From an uncultured Eubacterium sp. (GTDB lineage: Bacteria; Bacillota; Clostridia; Peptostreptococcales; Anaerovoracaceae), in NCBI GenBank assembly GCA_937900695.1, contig CALCFD010000012.1, forward strand, positions 1-64,000: a stretch of 64,000 nt of DNA, read 5' to 3'. A program made the translations under genes and the position numbers. Below the pieces are notes generated by a model, which saw only the letters and a list, made by a program, of their open reading frames with translations, had not been told where the DNA came from and made no database searches. Shown in pieces: positions 1 to 8,066 of the stretch. The number at the start of each line of letters is the position of its first letter. Positions within the stretch are counted from its first letter, which is position 1.

Positions 1-21
1 CAAGTCCCTCGACGCGCACCA
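1..21 (+). tRNA. 3' end of a tRNA, isotype unknown
   Basis: The window opens inside a tRNA. Visible are the 3' half of the T-arm loop, the 3' strand of the T stem (CCCTC, 6-10), a seven-base acceptor strand (GACGCGC, 11-17), discriminator A18 and an encoded CCA (19-21). The 5' acceptor strand would read GCGCGTC. The anticodon lies outside the window, so the amino acid cannot be named. Confidence 0.75.
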
Positions 22-25
22 TAAG

Positions 26-54
26 GAATGTTGAGTAATCAATGTTCTTTTTTT
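26..54 (+). terminator. Intrinsic terminator after the partial tRNA
   Basis: A nine-pair stem (26-34 with 39-47, two G-U pairs) with a GTAA loop is followed by seven T residues. It sits just downstream of the CCA end of the partial tRNA. Confidence 0.7.
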
Positions 55-75
55 ATTTTATTTTTAAGTTTGATG

Positions 76-103
76 TTGATTTTTATTTTTATAGGTATAT
101 AAT
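76..103 (+). promoter_or_regulatory. Promoter for tRNA-Glu
   Basis: TTGATT (76-81) and TATAAT (98-103) are 16 bases apart. Transcription would start near 110, about twelve bases before the mature 5' end of tRNA-Glu. Confidence 0.6.
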
Positions 104-121
104 ATTATTTATATTTGCTGT

Positions 122-196
122 GGCCCTATGGTCAAGCGGTTAAGACACCGCCCTCTCACGGCGGTAACCCGGGTTCGATTCCCGGTAGGGTCACCA
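122..196 (+). tRNA. tRNA-Glu (anticodon CTC)
   Basis: A complete cloverleaf. Acceptor GGCCCTA pairs with TAGGGTC (one G-U). The anticodon stem CCGCC/GGCGG encloses loop CTCTCAC with anticodon CTC, which reads GAG. The T arm carries GGTTCGATTCC, the discriminator is A, and CCA is encoded (194-196). Confidence 0.95.
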
Positions 197-222
197 TCAT
201 TGTAATATTGAATTTTATTCCG

Positions 223-253
223 CACTCCTAGTTTAGGGGTGTGTTTTTATTTT
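223..253 (+). terminator. Terminator after tRNA-Glu
   Basis: CACTCCTA (223-230) pairs with TAGGGGTG (234-241) across a GTT loop, followed by TGTTTTTATTTT. Confidence 0.75.
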
Positions 254-359
254 GAAAAATATCAATTTGTTAATATAATATAATTTAACAATTCATTGAT
301 TGACAGTAAATTGGTTTACTAATAAAATATATAAGGATGAATTGAAAAGGTGGGAGTTT

Positions 360-1403
360 ATGAATATAAAAAAATATCGAAAAGCTATATTAGAGGGAAT
401 TTTTTTAATTGTAGTTTTTCTTTTAACTATACATAGTGTTTTTTATGGTGAGGATTTATCAGAGCTATTAGTCACTATAAAATCAGCTCAAAAAGGGTTT
501 TTAGCAGTTGGAATATGTATGGTAGTTTTATTTATATACAGTGAATCTGCAATCATACATTATATGATGAATTCGCTAAAGATTAAACTAGGTAGAGGTA
601 CTTGTTTTTTATTTTCTTCAGTAGGATTTTTTTTCAGTTGTATTACACCTTCTGCAAGTGGTGGTCAGCCAATGCAGATATTCTACATGAAGAAAAAAGA
701 CATTCCGATACCTGTTGCTACATTAGTATTGATGATTGTTACTATAACATATAAACTTGTTTTAGTATTAGTTGGAATCGGTATGATGATCTTTGGTAGG
801 TCATTTATAAACAGTTATATGGCTGGTATGCAGTGGGTATTTTATTTGGGATTAGTCTTAAATGTTATTTCTGTTGTAGTTATGCTTCTGTTAGTTTTTT
901 CGCCAAAATTAGCTACTAAGTTAGCTGCTGGAACTTTAAAGTTATTATTCAAATTTCGAATTTTGAAACATAAGCCAAAAACAATAGAGAAATTTGAAAA
1001 TTCTATGGAGCTTTATGGACAGGTGGCTAACTACCTTAAAGATAATTTTAAAATTATTATAAATGTGCTTATAATCACAATGATTCAAAGATTCTTGTTG
1101 TTTGCGACTACGTATTTTGTATATCGCGCTATGGGGCTTGAAGGAACTTCTGCGTTTGTTATAATACTTTTGCAGGCTTCAATTTCTGTAGCCGTTGATA
1201 TGTTGCCATTACCTGGAGGTATGGGAATTACAGAAAAGTTATTTAGCATTGTATTTTTACCTATTTTCGGTGCTAGATTATTATTACCAGGAATGGTACT
1301 TAGCAGAGGAATTTCATATTATGTACAGCTATTACTTAGTGCTGTTATGACACTTATTGCACAGCTTACAATTGGAAGAAAAAAATCAAAGGAACTTTCA
1401 TAA
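360..1403 (+). CDS. Lysylphosphatidylglycerol synthase TM region/UPF0104 family flippase-like membrane protein
   Basis: A 347-residue integral membrane protein of the UPF0104 family, the membrane domain also found at the N terminus of MprF. About seven to eight hydrophobic segments are visible. The family hallmarks are the TPSASGGQPMQ segment in the first half and the LPLPGGMGITEKLF segment near the C terminus. Members move or modify lipids in the envelope; the substrate here cannot be read from sequence. The start at 360 is preferred over an upstream in-frame TTG at 300 because AGGTGGGAG lies seven to eight bases before it. The gene stands alone between tRNA-Glu and a convergent dehydrogenase, and its stop codon lies inside the shared terminator. 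Confidence 0.8.
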   Translation: MNIKKYRKAILEGIFLIVVFLLTIHSVFYGEDLSELLVTIKSAQKGFLAVGICMVVLFIYSESAIIHYMMNSLKIKLGRGTCFLFSSVGFFFSCITPSASGGQPMQIFYMKKKDIPIPVATLVLMIVTITYKLVLVLVGIGMMIFGRSFINSYMAGMQWVFYLGLVLNVISVVVMLLLVFSPKLATKLAAGTLKLLFKFRILKHKPKTIEKFENSMELYGQVANYLKDNFKIIINVLIITMIQRFLLFATTYFVYRAMGLEGTSAFVIILLQASISVAVDMLPLPGGMGITEKLFSIVFLPIFGARLLLPGMVLSRGISYYVQLLLSAVMTLIAQLTIGRKKSKELS

Positions 1404-1419
1404 TTGAAAGTTCCTTTTT
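1388..1419. terminator. Terminator between convergent genes
   Basis: A near-perfect inverted repeat (AAAGGAACTTTC with GAAAGTTCCTTT) ends in five T residues on the plus strand and overlaps the stop codon of the upstream gene. On the minus strand only a weak T tract follows, so it chiefly serves the plus-strand gene. Confidence 0.8.
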
Positions 1420-1426
1420 ATTGTAA

Positions 1427-2371
1427 TTAGTTTTTAACATTTTGAGGTGTACCTTCTAGCCATTTTGCGATATTTTCACCGACTATATGGGCTCTTTTTT
1501 CAAATGCTTGGTGACTTGCAAATGCTATATGAGGTGTAAGAATTGTATTTGGTGCATCGATTAGGGGATTACTTGAAGGTAGAGGTGGCTCTACATCAAA
1601 TACGTCAATACCAGCACAAGCAATTGTGTTGTTTCTTAAGGCATCTGCAAGTGCATGTGCATCAACAATAGGACCTCTAGCTGTATTTATTAGCATTGCT
1701 GTAGGTTTCATCATTTCTAATTGATTTTTACCAATTAGTCCAATAGTTTCTTTTGTTTGTGGAACGTGTATTGAAACGATATCAGATTGCTTTAGTACTT
1801 CTTCCATTGAAAGCTGAACAACTCCATCGATATTTTTTTCTGAACGGTTATAAGCGATAACATCGCAACCAAATGCGTTAGCGATTTTAGCAACACGTTG
1901 GCCTATGGCTCCAAGTCCAATTATGCCAAAAGTTTTGCCTTCAAGTTCATAACCTACAAGACCATCTTTAGTTTGGCCATTCCTGCATTTACTATCGCAA
2001 GGTAAAATATTTCTAGCAAGATCTATTACTAGGCCAAATACGATATCTGCTACAGCAACTGTAGAGTAGCCAGCACAATTGCAAACTGTAATGCCACGCT
2101 GATTGCAATATTCAATATCTATATGGTCTACGCCTGTAAAGGCAACGCAAATCATTTTTAAGTTTGGACAGTGCTCCATGACTTCTTTATTGTATTTGAA
2201 GTTTGATAAAACAACTATATCAGCATCTTTACTACGTTCAATAAGTGACTGTGTATCTTCAACACGATTGTCGTAATAAATTATTTCATGTTCGCCATGA
2301 ACATATGTATTTATAGTTGATTGTAATAAATCCTTAGATATTCCTAATGGTTCTAAAAATACTATTTTCAT
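1427..2371 (-). CDS. D-isomer specific 2-hydroxyacid dehydrogenase family protein
   Basis: A cytoplasmic NAD(P)-dependent oxidoreductase of 314 residues, the usual family length, that interconverts a 2-keto acid and a D-2-hydroxy acid. The N-terminal catalytic domain is followed by the Rossmann motif GIIGLGAIGQRVA. The catalytic Arg is in NTARGPIVD, the Glu in DVFDVEPPLP and the His in TPHIAFAS. Glycerate, lactate, erythronate-phosphate and related substrates cannot be separated by eye. AAGGAG precedes the ATG. It is the last gene of a minus-strand group with a 34-codon ORF and an exonuclease upstream, 16 bases from the small ORF. Confidence 0.85.
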   Translation of the reverse strand: MKIVFLEPLGISKDLLQSTINTYVHGEHEIIYYDNRVEDTQSLIERSKDADIVVLSNFKYNKEVMEHCPNLKMICVAFTGVDHIDIEYCNQRGITVCNCAGYSTVAVADIVFGLVIDLARNILPCDSKCRNGQTKDGLVGYELEGKTFGIIGLGAIGQRVAKIANAFGCDVIAYNRSEKNIDGVVQLSMEEVLKQSDIVSIHVPQTKETIGLIGKNQLEMMKPTAMLINTARGPIVDAHALADALRNNTIACAGIDVFDVEPPLPSSNPLIDAPNTILTPHIAFASHQAFEKRAHIVGENIAKWLEGTPQNVKN

Positions 2372-2387
2372 AAATATCTCCTTAATT

Positions 2388-2492
2388 TTATTTTGCTTTA
2401 CGCAATGTCAAAATGTTAATAATTAGTGTAGCATTTGCTAATAAAACAGATACAGCTGACAATGCGATTGCAGCTCTAGTTAATCCTTTCAT
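2388..2492 (-). CDS. 34-residue putative membrane microprotein
   Basis: A short ORF on the minus strand starts at ATG 2492 and ends with TAA at 2388. A textbook AAGGAGG site lies seven bases upstream. The product has a short basic N terminus (MKGLTR), one hydrophobic stretch of about 22 residues rich in A, L, V and I, and a basic tail (LRKAK), consistent with a single-pass inner-membrane microprotein. Its ribosome binding site overlaps the stop region of the upstream exonuclease gene, and it ends 16 bases before the dehydrogenase start, so translation could be coupled. I recognise no family. Coding status rests on the RBS, position and composition only. Confidence 0.5.
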   Translation of the reverse strand: MKGLTRAAIALSAVSVLLANATLIINILTLRKAK

Positions 2493-2494
2493 TA

Positions 2495-3496
2495 TTATTC
2501 CTCCTTACTTGAAAAAATAGTTTGTGTAATTAACTGCAAAAGCTTTTTTACAAAGGTAGTGATGGCTAAGTGATTAGCTTCCTTTTCTATTGCCAAAACA
2601 AGATAGTGACCGTAAAGCTGACCGCAGTTAGTAAAATCATCTAAGCTTAGATGATAATTATTTAAATCTAAAAATGTTAAAACATCTTCTTTAATAAGTG
2701 AGACTTCTACGTTAAAAGTATTGCCATTAAAGTTTGCTTTATACTGAGCTTCATCGTCATAGGCTTGATAATAGAGACTTCTACCAATTTTACGACCAGA
2801 AAAGGCAAGTTTCTTAGTTGATAGCTTTATTTTTTCTACTATGAATTCATTATAAGGAAATCCCATAGTACACATAGCTTTATGGAAATTTGTTTGCTTT
2901 ATAACGTTTAATAGTCTATAAAGTTGTTTTACATCATCTGAGTTGTGAAGCAAAATTTGTCTTTCTAAATCTATGTCTTTGGTTTGTAAATATTGAGAAT
3001 AAAGGTCAATACTGATGCCTCCATCGATTTTATCTTGGCGTTTATCCCATAGCCCCATATAATTTTCCATGGTAGTTTGCTTTAAATTAGGGACAAATCT
3101 TTTGATATCCGAATGCCCTTTAACTATCTTATATAAATCTAGATCATAAGGAATGTATTTATTTCTTATTCCATGATGTTCCATTCTTTTAGTTAAAAAT
3201 GGTATATCAAAAGAAATACCATTGTAAGTTATAATTAAGTCCAATTGACTAAATATGTTTAAGGTTTCTTCGATAACTTGCATTTCGTCATCTAGAGATT
3301 CGGCGAAAATTTGTTTAGATAAAAAAGTACCGTTACCTTGAGGGAGAACGAAACCAGATAATATAAGATGATTTTTTTTGGGACTTAGCCCTGTTGATTC
3401 AATATCAAAAACACCTATTTTTAAATTTTTGAAATAAAAGTCAAATAGCTCCCATTTAAACTCTTCATCATTATAAATTTCATTTAATATTTTCAT
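2495..3496 (-). CDS. RNase H-like (YprB-type) exonuclease domain protein
   Basis: A predicted DEDD-type 3'-5' exonuclease of the ribonuclease H-like YprB family. The first acidic pair is in FDIESTGLS, the next Asp in TYNGISFDIPFLTKRM, and the last in HNSDDVKQLYRL, which fits a DEDD nuclease binding two metal ions. The C-terminal 130 residues show no domain I recognise. The start is uncertain: an in-frame ATG at 3535 adds 13 residues, but neither ATG has a clear Shine-Dalgarno sequence. I chose the one nearer the conserved domain. The gene is divergent from proC, with a short AT-rich intergenic region holding both promoters. Confidence 0.75.
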   Translation of the reverse strand: MKILNEIYNDEEFKWELFDFYFKNLKIGVFDIESTGLSPKKNHLILSGFVLPQGNGTFLSKQIFAESLDDEMQVIEETLNIFSQLDLIITYNGISFDIPFLTKRMEHHGIRNKYIPYDLDLYKIVKGHSDIKRFVPNLKQTTMENYMGLWDKRQDKIDGGISIDLYSQYLQTKDIDLERQILLHNSDDVKQLYRLLNVIKQTNFHKAMCTMGFPYNEFIVEKIKLSTKKLAFSGRKIGRSLYYQAYDDEAQYKANFNGNTFNVEVSLIKEDVLTFLDLNNYHLSLDDFTNCGQLYGHYLVLAIEKEANHLAITTFVKKLLQLITQTIFSSKEE

Positions 3497-3565
3497 GTTT
3501 ATATTGTAACATATAATATGGTATAATTGTTGCATATTTATTTAGTTAAAAAGAGGTGACAGAAG

Positions 3566-4366
3566 ATGAATATAGGCTTTTTAGGAGCAGGAAATATGGG
3601 TGGTGCTATTCTTAGAGGCTATGCTAAAACCGATGTTGCAAAGAAAAATCAACTCTATGTTTTTGGAGTGAATCATGAAAAACTTAAAAGTACATGCAAA
3701 GAAACAGGTGCAGTTGCTTGTTATGAAATAGAAGAATTAGTTAAAAAAAGTGATATTTTTTTAATTGGGGTCAAACCTGATAAATTTGATGAAGTAATGC
3801 CTAAGATTGCAAAGGTGTATACAAAGGATAAGATATGTGTGTCTATGGCAGCTGGAATAAGTATGGAATTCATAGAATCGTATTTAGGCGATGAAGCGGC
3901 AATTGTAAGGATTATGCCCAATACACCAGCTCAAGTAGGTTTTGCTATGACTTCAGTTTCTTTAAATAAAAATATTAAGAAAGAGAATATAGATACTCTT
4001 ATGAATATTTTTGGATCTATTGGAAAAGCTGAAATTGTAGATGAAAAGTTAATTCATACAGTAATAGGTGTTAGCGGAAGTAGCCCAGCATATACTTATA
4101 TGTATATTGATGCTCTTGCAAAGAGTGCAGCTAGTAGAGGAATGATGTATGAACAGGCAAAGACTTTTGCAGCTCAAGCAGTACTTGGTGCTGCAAAGAT
4201 GGTTCTTGAAAGCGAAGAAACTCCAGAAAAGCTTAGAATAAATGTTTGTTCACCTGGTGGAACTACAATTCAAGCTGTAAATAAATTACAAGAATTAAAA
4301 TTTGATGATATAATAGATGAAGCGTTTTGTGCAACTATGAATAAATCTAAAGAGATGGAAAGGTAG
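3566..4366 (+). CDS. proC: Pyrroline-5-carboxylate reductase
   Basis: Catalyses the last step of proline synthesis, NAD(P)H-dependent reduction of 1-pyrroline-5-carboxylate, in the cytoplasm. The 266 residues match family length. The N terminus is the dinucleotide-binding fold (IGFLGAGNMGGAILRG). The central segment IMPNTPAQVG and the C-terminal signature VSGSSPAYTYMYIDAL followed by CSPGGTTIQAV are diagnostic. AAGAGGTG precedes the ATG. The next gene starts eight bases after the stop, so the two are probably co-transcribed. Confidence 0.95.
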   Translation: MNIGFLGAGNMGGAILRGYAKTDVAKKNQLYVFGVNHEKLKSTCKETGAVACYEIEELVKKSDIFLIGVKPDKFDEVMPKIAKVYTKDKICVSMAAGISMEFIESYLGDEAAIVRIMPNTPAQVGFAMTSVSLNKNIKKENIDTLMNIFGSIGKAEIVDEKLIHTVIGVSGSSPAYTYMYIDALAKSAASRGMMYEQAKTFAAQAVLGAAKMVLESEETPEKLRINVCSPGGTTIQAVNKLQELKFDDIIDEAFCATMNKSKEMER

Positions 4367-4374
4367 GAAATAAA

Positions 4375-4908
4375 ATGGCAACATTTAATGAAAAGACAAT
4401 TTCAAGCGAAATGATATATAAAGGTGCAATTTTAAATTTAAGAAGAGATAAGGTTACTGTAAAGGGCGGAGACTATTCTTATAGAGAAATTGTAGAACAT
4501 AACGGTGGTGCAGTTGCTGTGGCATTAACTGAGGATAATAATGTGTTACTTGTAAAACAATTTAGAAAGCCTATGGAAAGAGATATGATAGAGCTTCCAG
4601 CAGGTAAGATTGAAATTGGGGAAGATCCAAAGGAAACAATTGAAAGAGAACTTAAGGAAGAAACAGGCTATACTGCTAAAAATATTAAGTTAATGGCCGA
4701 ATTTCATCCTTCAGTTGGTTATACAAGTGAAACACTATATATATATTTAGCTACTGAATTAACATCAGGAGAGACAGATTTTGATGAGCATGAGGCTATA
4801 GATCTAATACAGGTGCCTTTAGAGGAAGCTATAAATATGGTAATTGATGGTCAAATTACTGATGGAAAAACTATGGCTGGTTTACTTTTGACAAAATACC
4901 ATATTTAG
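4375..4908 (+). CDS. NUDIX hydrolase, ADP-ribose pyrophosphatase type
   Basis: Cleaves a nucleoside diphosphate linked to another moiety, most likely ADP-ribose, judging by length (177 residues) and the NudF-like layout. The complete Nudix box reads G-x5-E-x7-REL-x-EE-x-GY, starting at the Gly of AGKIEIGEDPKE. VREHNGGAVAVAL-like and VKQFRKPMERDMIELPAG segments upstream match the ADP-ribose pyrophosphatase branch. An RBS (AGGTAGGAA) overlaps the proC stop. In many clostridia a gene of this type sits just before xerD, as here. Confidence 0.85.
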   Translation: MATFNEKTISSEMIYKGAILNLRRDKVTVKGGDYSYREIVEHNGGAVAVALTEDNNVLLVKQFRKPMERDMIELPAGKIEIGEDPKETIERELKEETGYTAKNIKLMAEFHPSVGYTSETLYIYLATELTSGETDFDEHEAIDLIQVPLEEAINMVIDGQITDGKTMAGLLLTKYHI

Positions 4909-4958
4909 GATAATATTTATTGTAAACCAAGTTTTAAATTTATATAAAAGATGGGGAT

Positions 4959-5846
4959 ATGATGATGTACATAGATCAGTTTGTTGATTATTTGAAAAAT
5001 GAAAAAAGAATGTCTCAAAATTCATTAGAGGCATATAAAAGAGATGTTGTTGATTTTAGTAAATTTTGCCAGGAAAAGGGCAATGATAATATTTTAAAGA
5101 TTTCAAATGGTGAAATTGTATCTTATTTACTTACTCTTAAAAACTTTGGTAAGTCAGCAGCAACAATAAACAGAAAATTAGCATCTATTAGGTCTTTGTA
5201 TAAGTATTTTATTGAAAAGGGATTAATTAATAAAAATCCTACAGCAAATATTAAATCTCCAAAGATAGAAAGAAAAGAAATTGAATATCTGTCTTTGGAA
5301 GAAGTTAATAAACTTCTTTCTACACCAGATGATACCTTAAAAGGTAAGAGAGATAAGGCTATACTAGAACTTTTATATGCTACTGGTATAAGAGTAAATG
5401 AGCTTGTAGCTGCTAATATAGAAGATGTTAATTTGCGTATAGGTTTCTTTACATGTCCTGGTGAATATGGTAGAGCAAGAATAGTTCCTTTAGGAAGACC
5501 GGCTAGGGAGGCTATTGAACGTTATTTGGAAGATGCTAGAGATATGTTTGTTAAAAATAATAGAAATGAAAAAGCCTTGTTTGTAAATTATTCTGGAAAT
5601 CGTATGACAAGACAGGGATTATGGAAACTATTAAAAACATATGGAAAAAAGGCGGAGCTTGAAGATAAAATTACTCCGCATATATTAAGAAATTCTTTTG
5701 CTGTGCATATGGTTCAAAATGGTGCAGATTTAAAATCATTGCAGGAATTATTAGGACATGAAGATATAGCTGCCACTCAGATTTATCTTTCTGTAACTAA
5801 GAACAGAATAAAGGATGTATATGATAAAACGCATCCAAGAGCGTAG
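4959..5846 (+). CDS. xerD: Tyrosine recombinase, XerD-like, with catalytic Lys replaced by Glu
   Basis: A site-specific recombinase of 295 residues with an N-terminal SAM-like core-binding domain (about 5-90) and a C-terminal catalytic domain. Arg145 (TGIRVNEL), His241 and Arg244 (HILR), His267 (LLGHED) and Tyr276 (TQIYLS) are present and lie exactly three positions before their counterparts in E. coli XerD (148, 244, 247, 270, 279). The Lys172 position is Glu169 in CPGEYGRARIVPLG, so the beta-hairpin lysine is missing. Three ATG codons stand in tandem (4959, 4962, 4965); GGGGA at 4953-4957 best fits the second or third. The NUDIX neighbour is typical for chromosomal XerD rather than a phage integrase. 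Confidence 0.8.
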   Translation: MMMYIDQFVDYLKNEKRMSQNSLEAYKRDVVDFSKFCQEKGNDNILKISNGEIVSYLLTLKNFGKSAATINRKLASIRSLYKYFIEKGLINKNPTANIKSPKIERKEIEYLSLEEVNKLLSTPDDTLKGKRDKAILELLYATGIRVNELVAANIEDVNLRIGFFTCPGEYGRARIVPLGRPAREAIERYLEDARDMFVKNNRNEKALFVNYSGNRMTRQGLWKLLKTYGKKAELEDKITPHILRNSFAVHMVQNGADLKSLQELLGHEDIAATQIYLSVTKNRIKDVYDKTHPRA

Positions 5847-5871
5847 TAAGAATTTAGAAAGAGGATAATTT

Positions 5872-7029
5872 ATGTCTATTAAAGTTATTTATTTATGTGG
5901 CGTGGTGTATTTATTAGCCTTTGTTATTACATTAGCGTTGGTGCCACTGACTATAAAACTTGCAGGTAAAGTAGGTGCTATAGATATACCAAAAGACAAT
6001 AGAAGAGTGCACACAAAACCCATTCCTCGAATAGGTGGTGTGGCAATATTTGTAGCCATAACGGTTTCAGCTATAATTGCGTCTACTTCAGGTTTATTTT
6101 CGCCTGGGGCAGTTGATAGGGTAAACGGTATTGCAAATATCCATTGGGATTTTGATTTGTTAACTGAAGGTAGGGTAAATCCAACTTTAGGAGTAGTTCT
6201 AGGTGGTGTAATAATATTTATTGTTGGTTTTATCGATGATTTAAAAGGTATGAGCCCTAAGGTAAAGCTAGCTGGTCAGATTGTAGCTGCAACTTTTGTT
6301 TATGCAGTAGGTGTTAGAATTGAATTCATATCAAACATTTTTGGCGATGGTGTAGCTAACTTTTCAACCCTTATTTGTTATATAGTGACGGTTACTTGGA
6401 TTGTTGCAATAACTAATACTATAAATCTAATAGACGGATTAGATGGTCTTGCGGCAGGAGTAGTTGCTATTGCTTCTCTTTGCATTGCATATGTTGGATA
6501 TATTTTTGGATTTTATATTGGCGCGTTTCCAATGCTTGCTATTGCGGGAGGAGCTTTGGGATTTTTACCGTATAATTTCTTCCCGGCTAAAACTTTTATG
6601 GGCGATTGTGGATCTCAATATTTAGGATTTATGCTAGCTAGTTTTTCTATTTTAGGTACTGTAAAGAGTGCAACAATTGTAGCTGTACTTATACCAAGTT
6701 TAGCATTGTTTTTGCCAATTATAGATACTCTATTAGCTATTGTCAGAAGGGCTATTAATGGTAAGCCTATTATGCAGGCAGACAAAGGGCATTTGCATCA
6801 TAGACTTTTAAAATCGGGAATGGGACAGAGAAGAACAGTTTTATGTCTATATGGTGTATGTGGCATTATGGGTGTTGCAGCAGTACTTTTAAGTCGTGAG
6901 CTTTATGTTGAAACATTAGGTTTACTTGCGGTAGCATTGTTATATGGATATGTAGTGCTGACAGATCCAAATAAAACTACACCACATTTAAAAGAAGAAA
7001 ATGTGGAAAATAGTGATAAAAGTGAATAA
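5872..7029 (+). CDS. Undecaprenyl-phosphate sugar-1-phosphate transferase (TagO/WecA/MraY family)
   Basis: A polytopic membrane enzyme of 385 residues that would transfer GlcNAc-1-phosphate or a related sugar phosphate from UDP-sugar to undecaprenyl phosphate, the first step of wall teichoic acid or surface polysaccharide assembly. About ten membrane segments are visible. Family motifs are DNRRVHTKPIPRIGG near the N terminus, FIDDLKG, NLIDGLDGLAAG, MGDCGSQYLGF, and the cytoplasmic loop DKGHLHHRLL, which marks the TagO/WecA branch rather than MraY. GAGGATAATTT precedes the ATG. A terminator-like hairpin follows. Confidence 0.88.
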   Translation: MSIKVIYLCGVVYLLAFVITLALVPLTIKLAGKVGAIDIPKDNRRVHTKPIPRIGGVAIFVAITVSAIIASTSGLFSPGAVDRVNGIANIHWDFDLLTEGRVNPTLGVVLGGVIIFIVGFIDDLKGMSPKVKLAGQIVAATFVYAVGVRIEFISNIFGDGVANFSTLICYIVTVTWIVAITNTINLIDGLDGLAAGVVAIASLCIAYVGYIFGFYIGAFPMLAIAGGALGFLPYNFFPAKTFMGDCGSQYLGFMLASFSILGTVKSATIVAVLIPSLALFLPIIDTLLAIVRRAINGKPIMQADKGHLHHRLLKSGMGQRRTVLCLYGVCGIMGVAAVLLSRELYVETLGLLAVALLYGYVVLTDPNKTTPHLKEENVENSDKSE

Positions 7030-7046
7030 AATGTGATGGAATCAAG

Positions 7047-7086
7047 GAGCTTTGTGAAACAAATGTGAACAATGCTCTTATTTTAT
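7047..7086 (+). terminator. Probable terminator after the sugar transferase gene
   Basis: GAGCTTTGT (7047-7055) pairs with ACAATGCTC (7069-7077) with one mismatch across a 13-base loop, followed by TTATTTTATT. Confidence 0.5.
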
Positions 7087-7114
7087 TGCACCATAAATGA
7101 CATAATGGTAATAT
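7086..7114 (+). promoter_or_regulatory. Promoter for the NlpC/P60 gene
   Basis: TTGCAC (7086-7091) and TAATAT (7109-7114) are 17 bases apart, about 50 bases upstream of the start codon. Confidence 0.5.
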
Positions 7115-7164
7115 TAGACTATGTTAAATTTGAGAGATTAATTTTATATTTGGAGATATATTTT

Positions 7165-7965
7165 ATGAAGAAATTTTTAAGCTTAACAATTGCATTAATT
7201 ATGGCTGTGACGGGAATTTTTACGACTGCGCAAATTGCAGAGGCTTCTGAAATTTGTGTTGAACCAGTAAGTGGAGTTAAGGCTAGACTATACTCAAGTA
7301 ATCAAGTTACAGTTTCATGGTCAAGAAACAAAGGTGCAGACGGATATCAGATTTATGAAAAGTCAGGAGATAATTATAGACACATAAAGACTATTTCATC
7401 AAATAAAACAACATCTTATAGAGTTAAAAAAGTATCTAAAGGCAGAAATCATACTTATGCAGTGAGAGCTTTTGAAAATGTTGATGGAGAAAGATGCTAT
7501 TCAGAATTTAACCAGTCTACTTTAAGTGTACCTAAGGTTTTAAAAAGATCAACTAAAGGGTTTAGTAGTACAACTGCAGGCAAACTGATTAAAAAGGCAA
7601 AGTCAAAGGTTGGTTCAAGATATGTTAGAGGTGGCTCAGGCCCTAGAAAATTTGACTGTAGTGGATTTGTTTATTACGTTGCAAAGAGCACAAAGGTATC
7701 AACAAAGAAAGTTCCAAGAACTAGTGCAGCAGGTCTATGGAAGAATTTGAAAAAGTACAGTATCGGAACTAAAAGTTTAGCAAAGGCACAGCCAGGTGAT
7801 ATTGTATTTACAGCTTCAATGGGTGGCAGAAGAATTACTCATACAGCATTTTACTATGGTGATGGTAAATATGTTCACGCTACCAATCCTAGAAAAGGTG
7901 TGCGTGTAACAGGAACTAAGTATTATGGAAAGGTAATGGGCATCGTAAGATTACCGAATTTATAA
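7165..7965 (+). CDS. Secreted fibronectin type III-NlpC/P60 cell wall hydrolase
   Basis: A 266-residue exported protein. Residues 1-28 form a signal peptide ending near AEAS. A fibronectin type III-like domain (about 33-120; VTVSWSRNKGADGYQIY, YAVRAF) is followed by an NlpC/P60 peptidase domain. The latter has catalytic Cys165 in FDCSGFVYY, His226 in ITHTAFYYG and His238 in YVHATNP, the Cys-His-His triad of gamma-D-glutamyl-diaminopimelate endopeptidases. It probably cleaves peptidoglycan stem peptides. The start at 7165 is chosen over an in-frame ORF start at 7072 because TGGAGAT precedes it and the signal peptide begins there. Confidence 0.88.
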   Translation: MKKFLSLTIALIMAVTGIFTTAQIAEASEICVEPVSGVKARLYSSNQVTVSWSRNKGADGYQIYEKSGDNYRHIKTISSNKTTSYRVKKVSKGRNHTYAVRAFENVDGERCYSEFNQSTLSVPKVLKRSTKGFSSTTAGKLIKKAKSKVGSRYVRGGSGPRKFDCSGFVYYVAKSTKVSTKKVPRTSAAGLWKNLKKYSIGTKSLAKAQPGDIVFTASMGGRRITHTAFYYGDGKYVHATNPRKGVRVTGTKYYGKVMGIVRLPNL

Positions 7966-7980
7966 AAAGTTGAAATATAA

Positions 7981-8009
7981 GATTGTCATGTAAATGACAA
8001 TCTTTTTTT
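7981..8009 (+). terminator. Terminator after the NlpC/P60 gene
   Basis: GATTGTCAT (7981-7989) pairs perfectly with ATGACAATC (7994-8002) across GTAA, followed by seven T residues. Confidence 0.9.
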
Positions 8010-8012
8010 AAT

Positions 8013-8042
8013 ACAAAACCGGATGTAAAGATTACATCCGGT
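8013..8042 (-). terminator. Terminator for thiC
   Basis: On the minus strand an 11-base perfect stem (ACCGGATGTAA with TTACATCCGGT, loop 3) is followed by TTTGT. It is separate from the plus-strand terminator next to it. Confidence 0.75.
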
Positions 8043-8066
8043 CAGTACAGTTTAAATTTATGTGGA

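Noticed and set aside
4959..5846. Phage integrase or integrative element
   Set aside because: No excisionase, phage genes or attachment repeats are nearby. The residue spacing and NUDIX neighbour point to chromosomal XerD.
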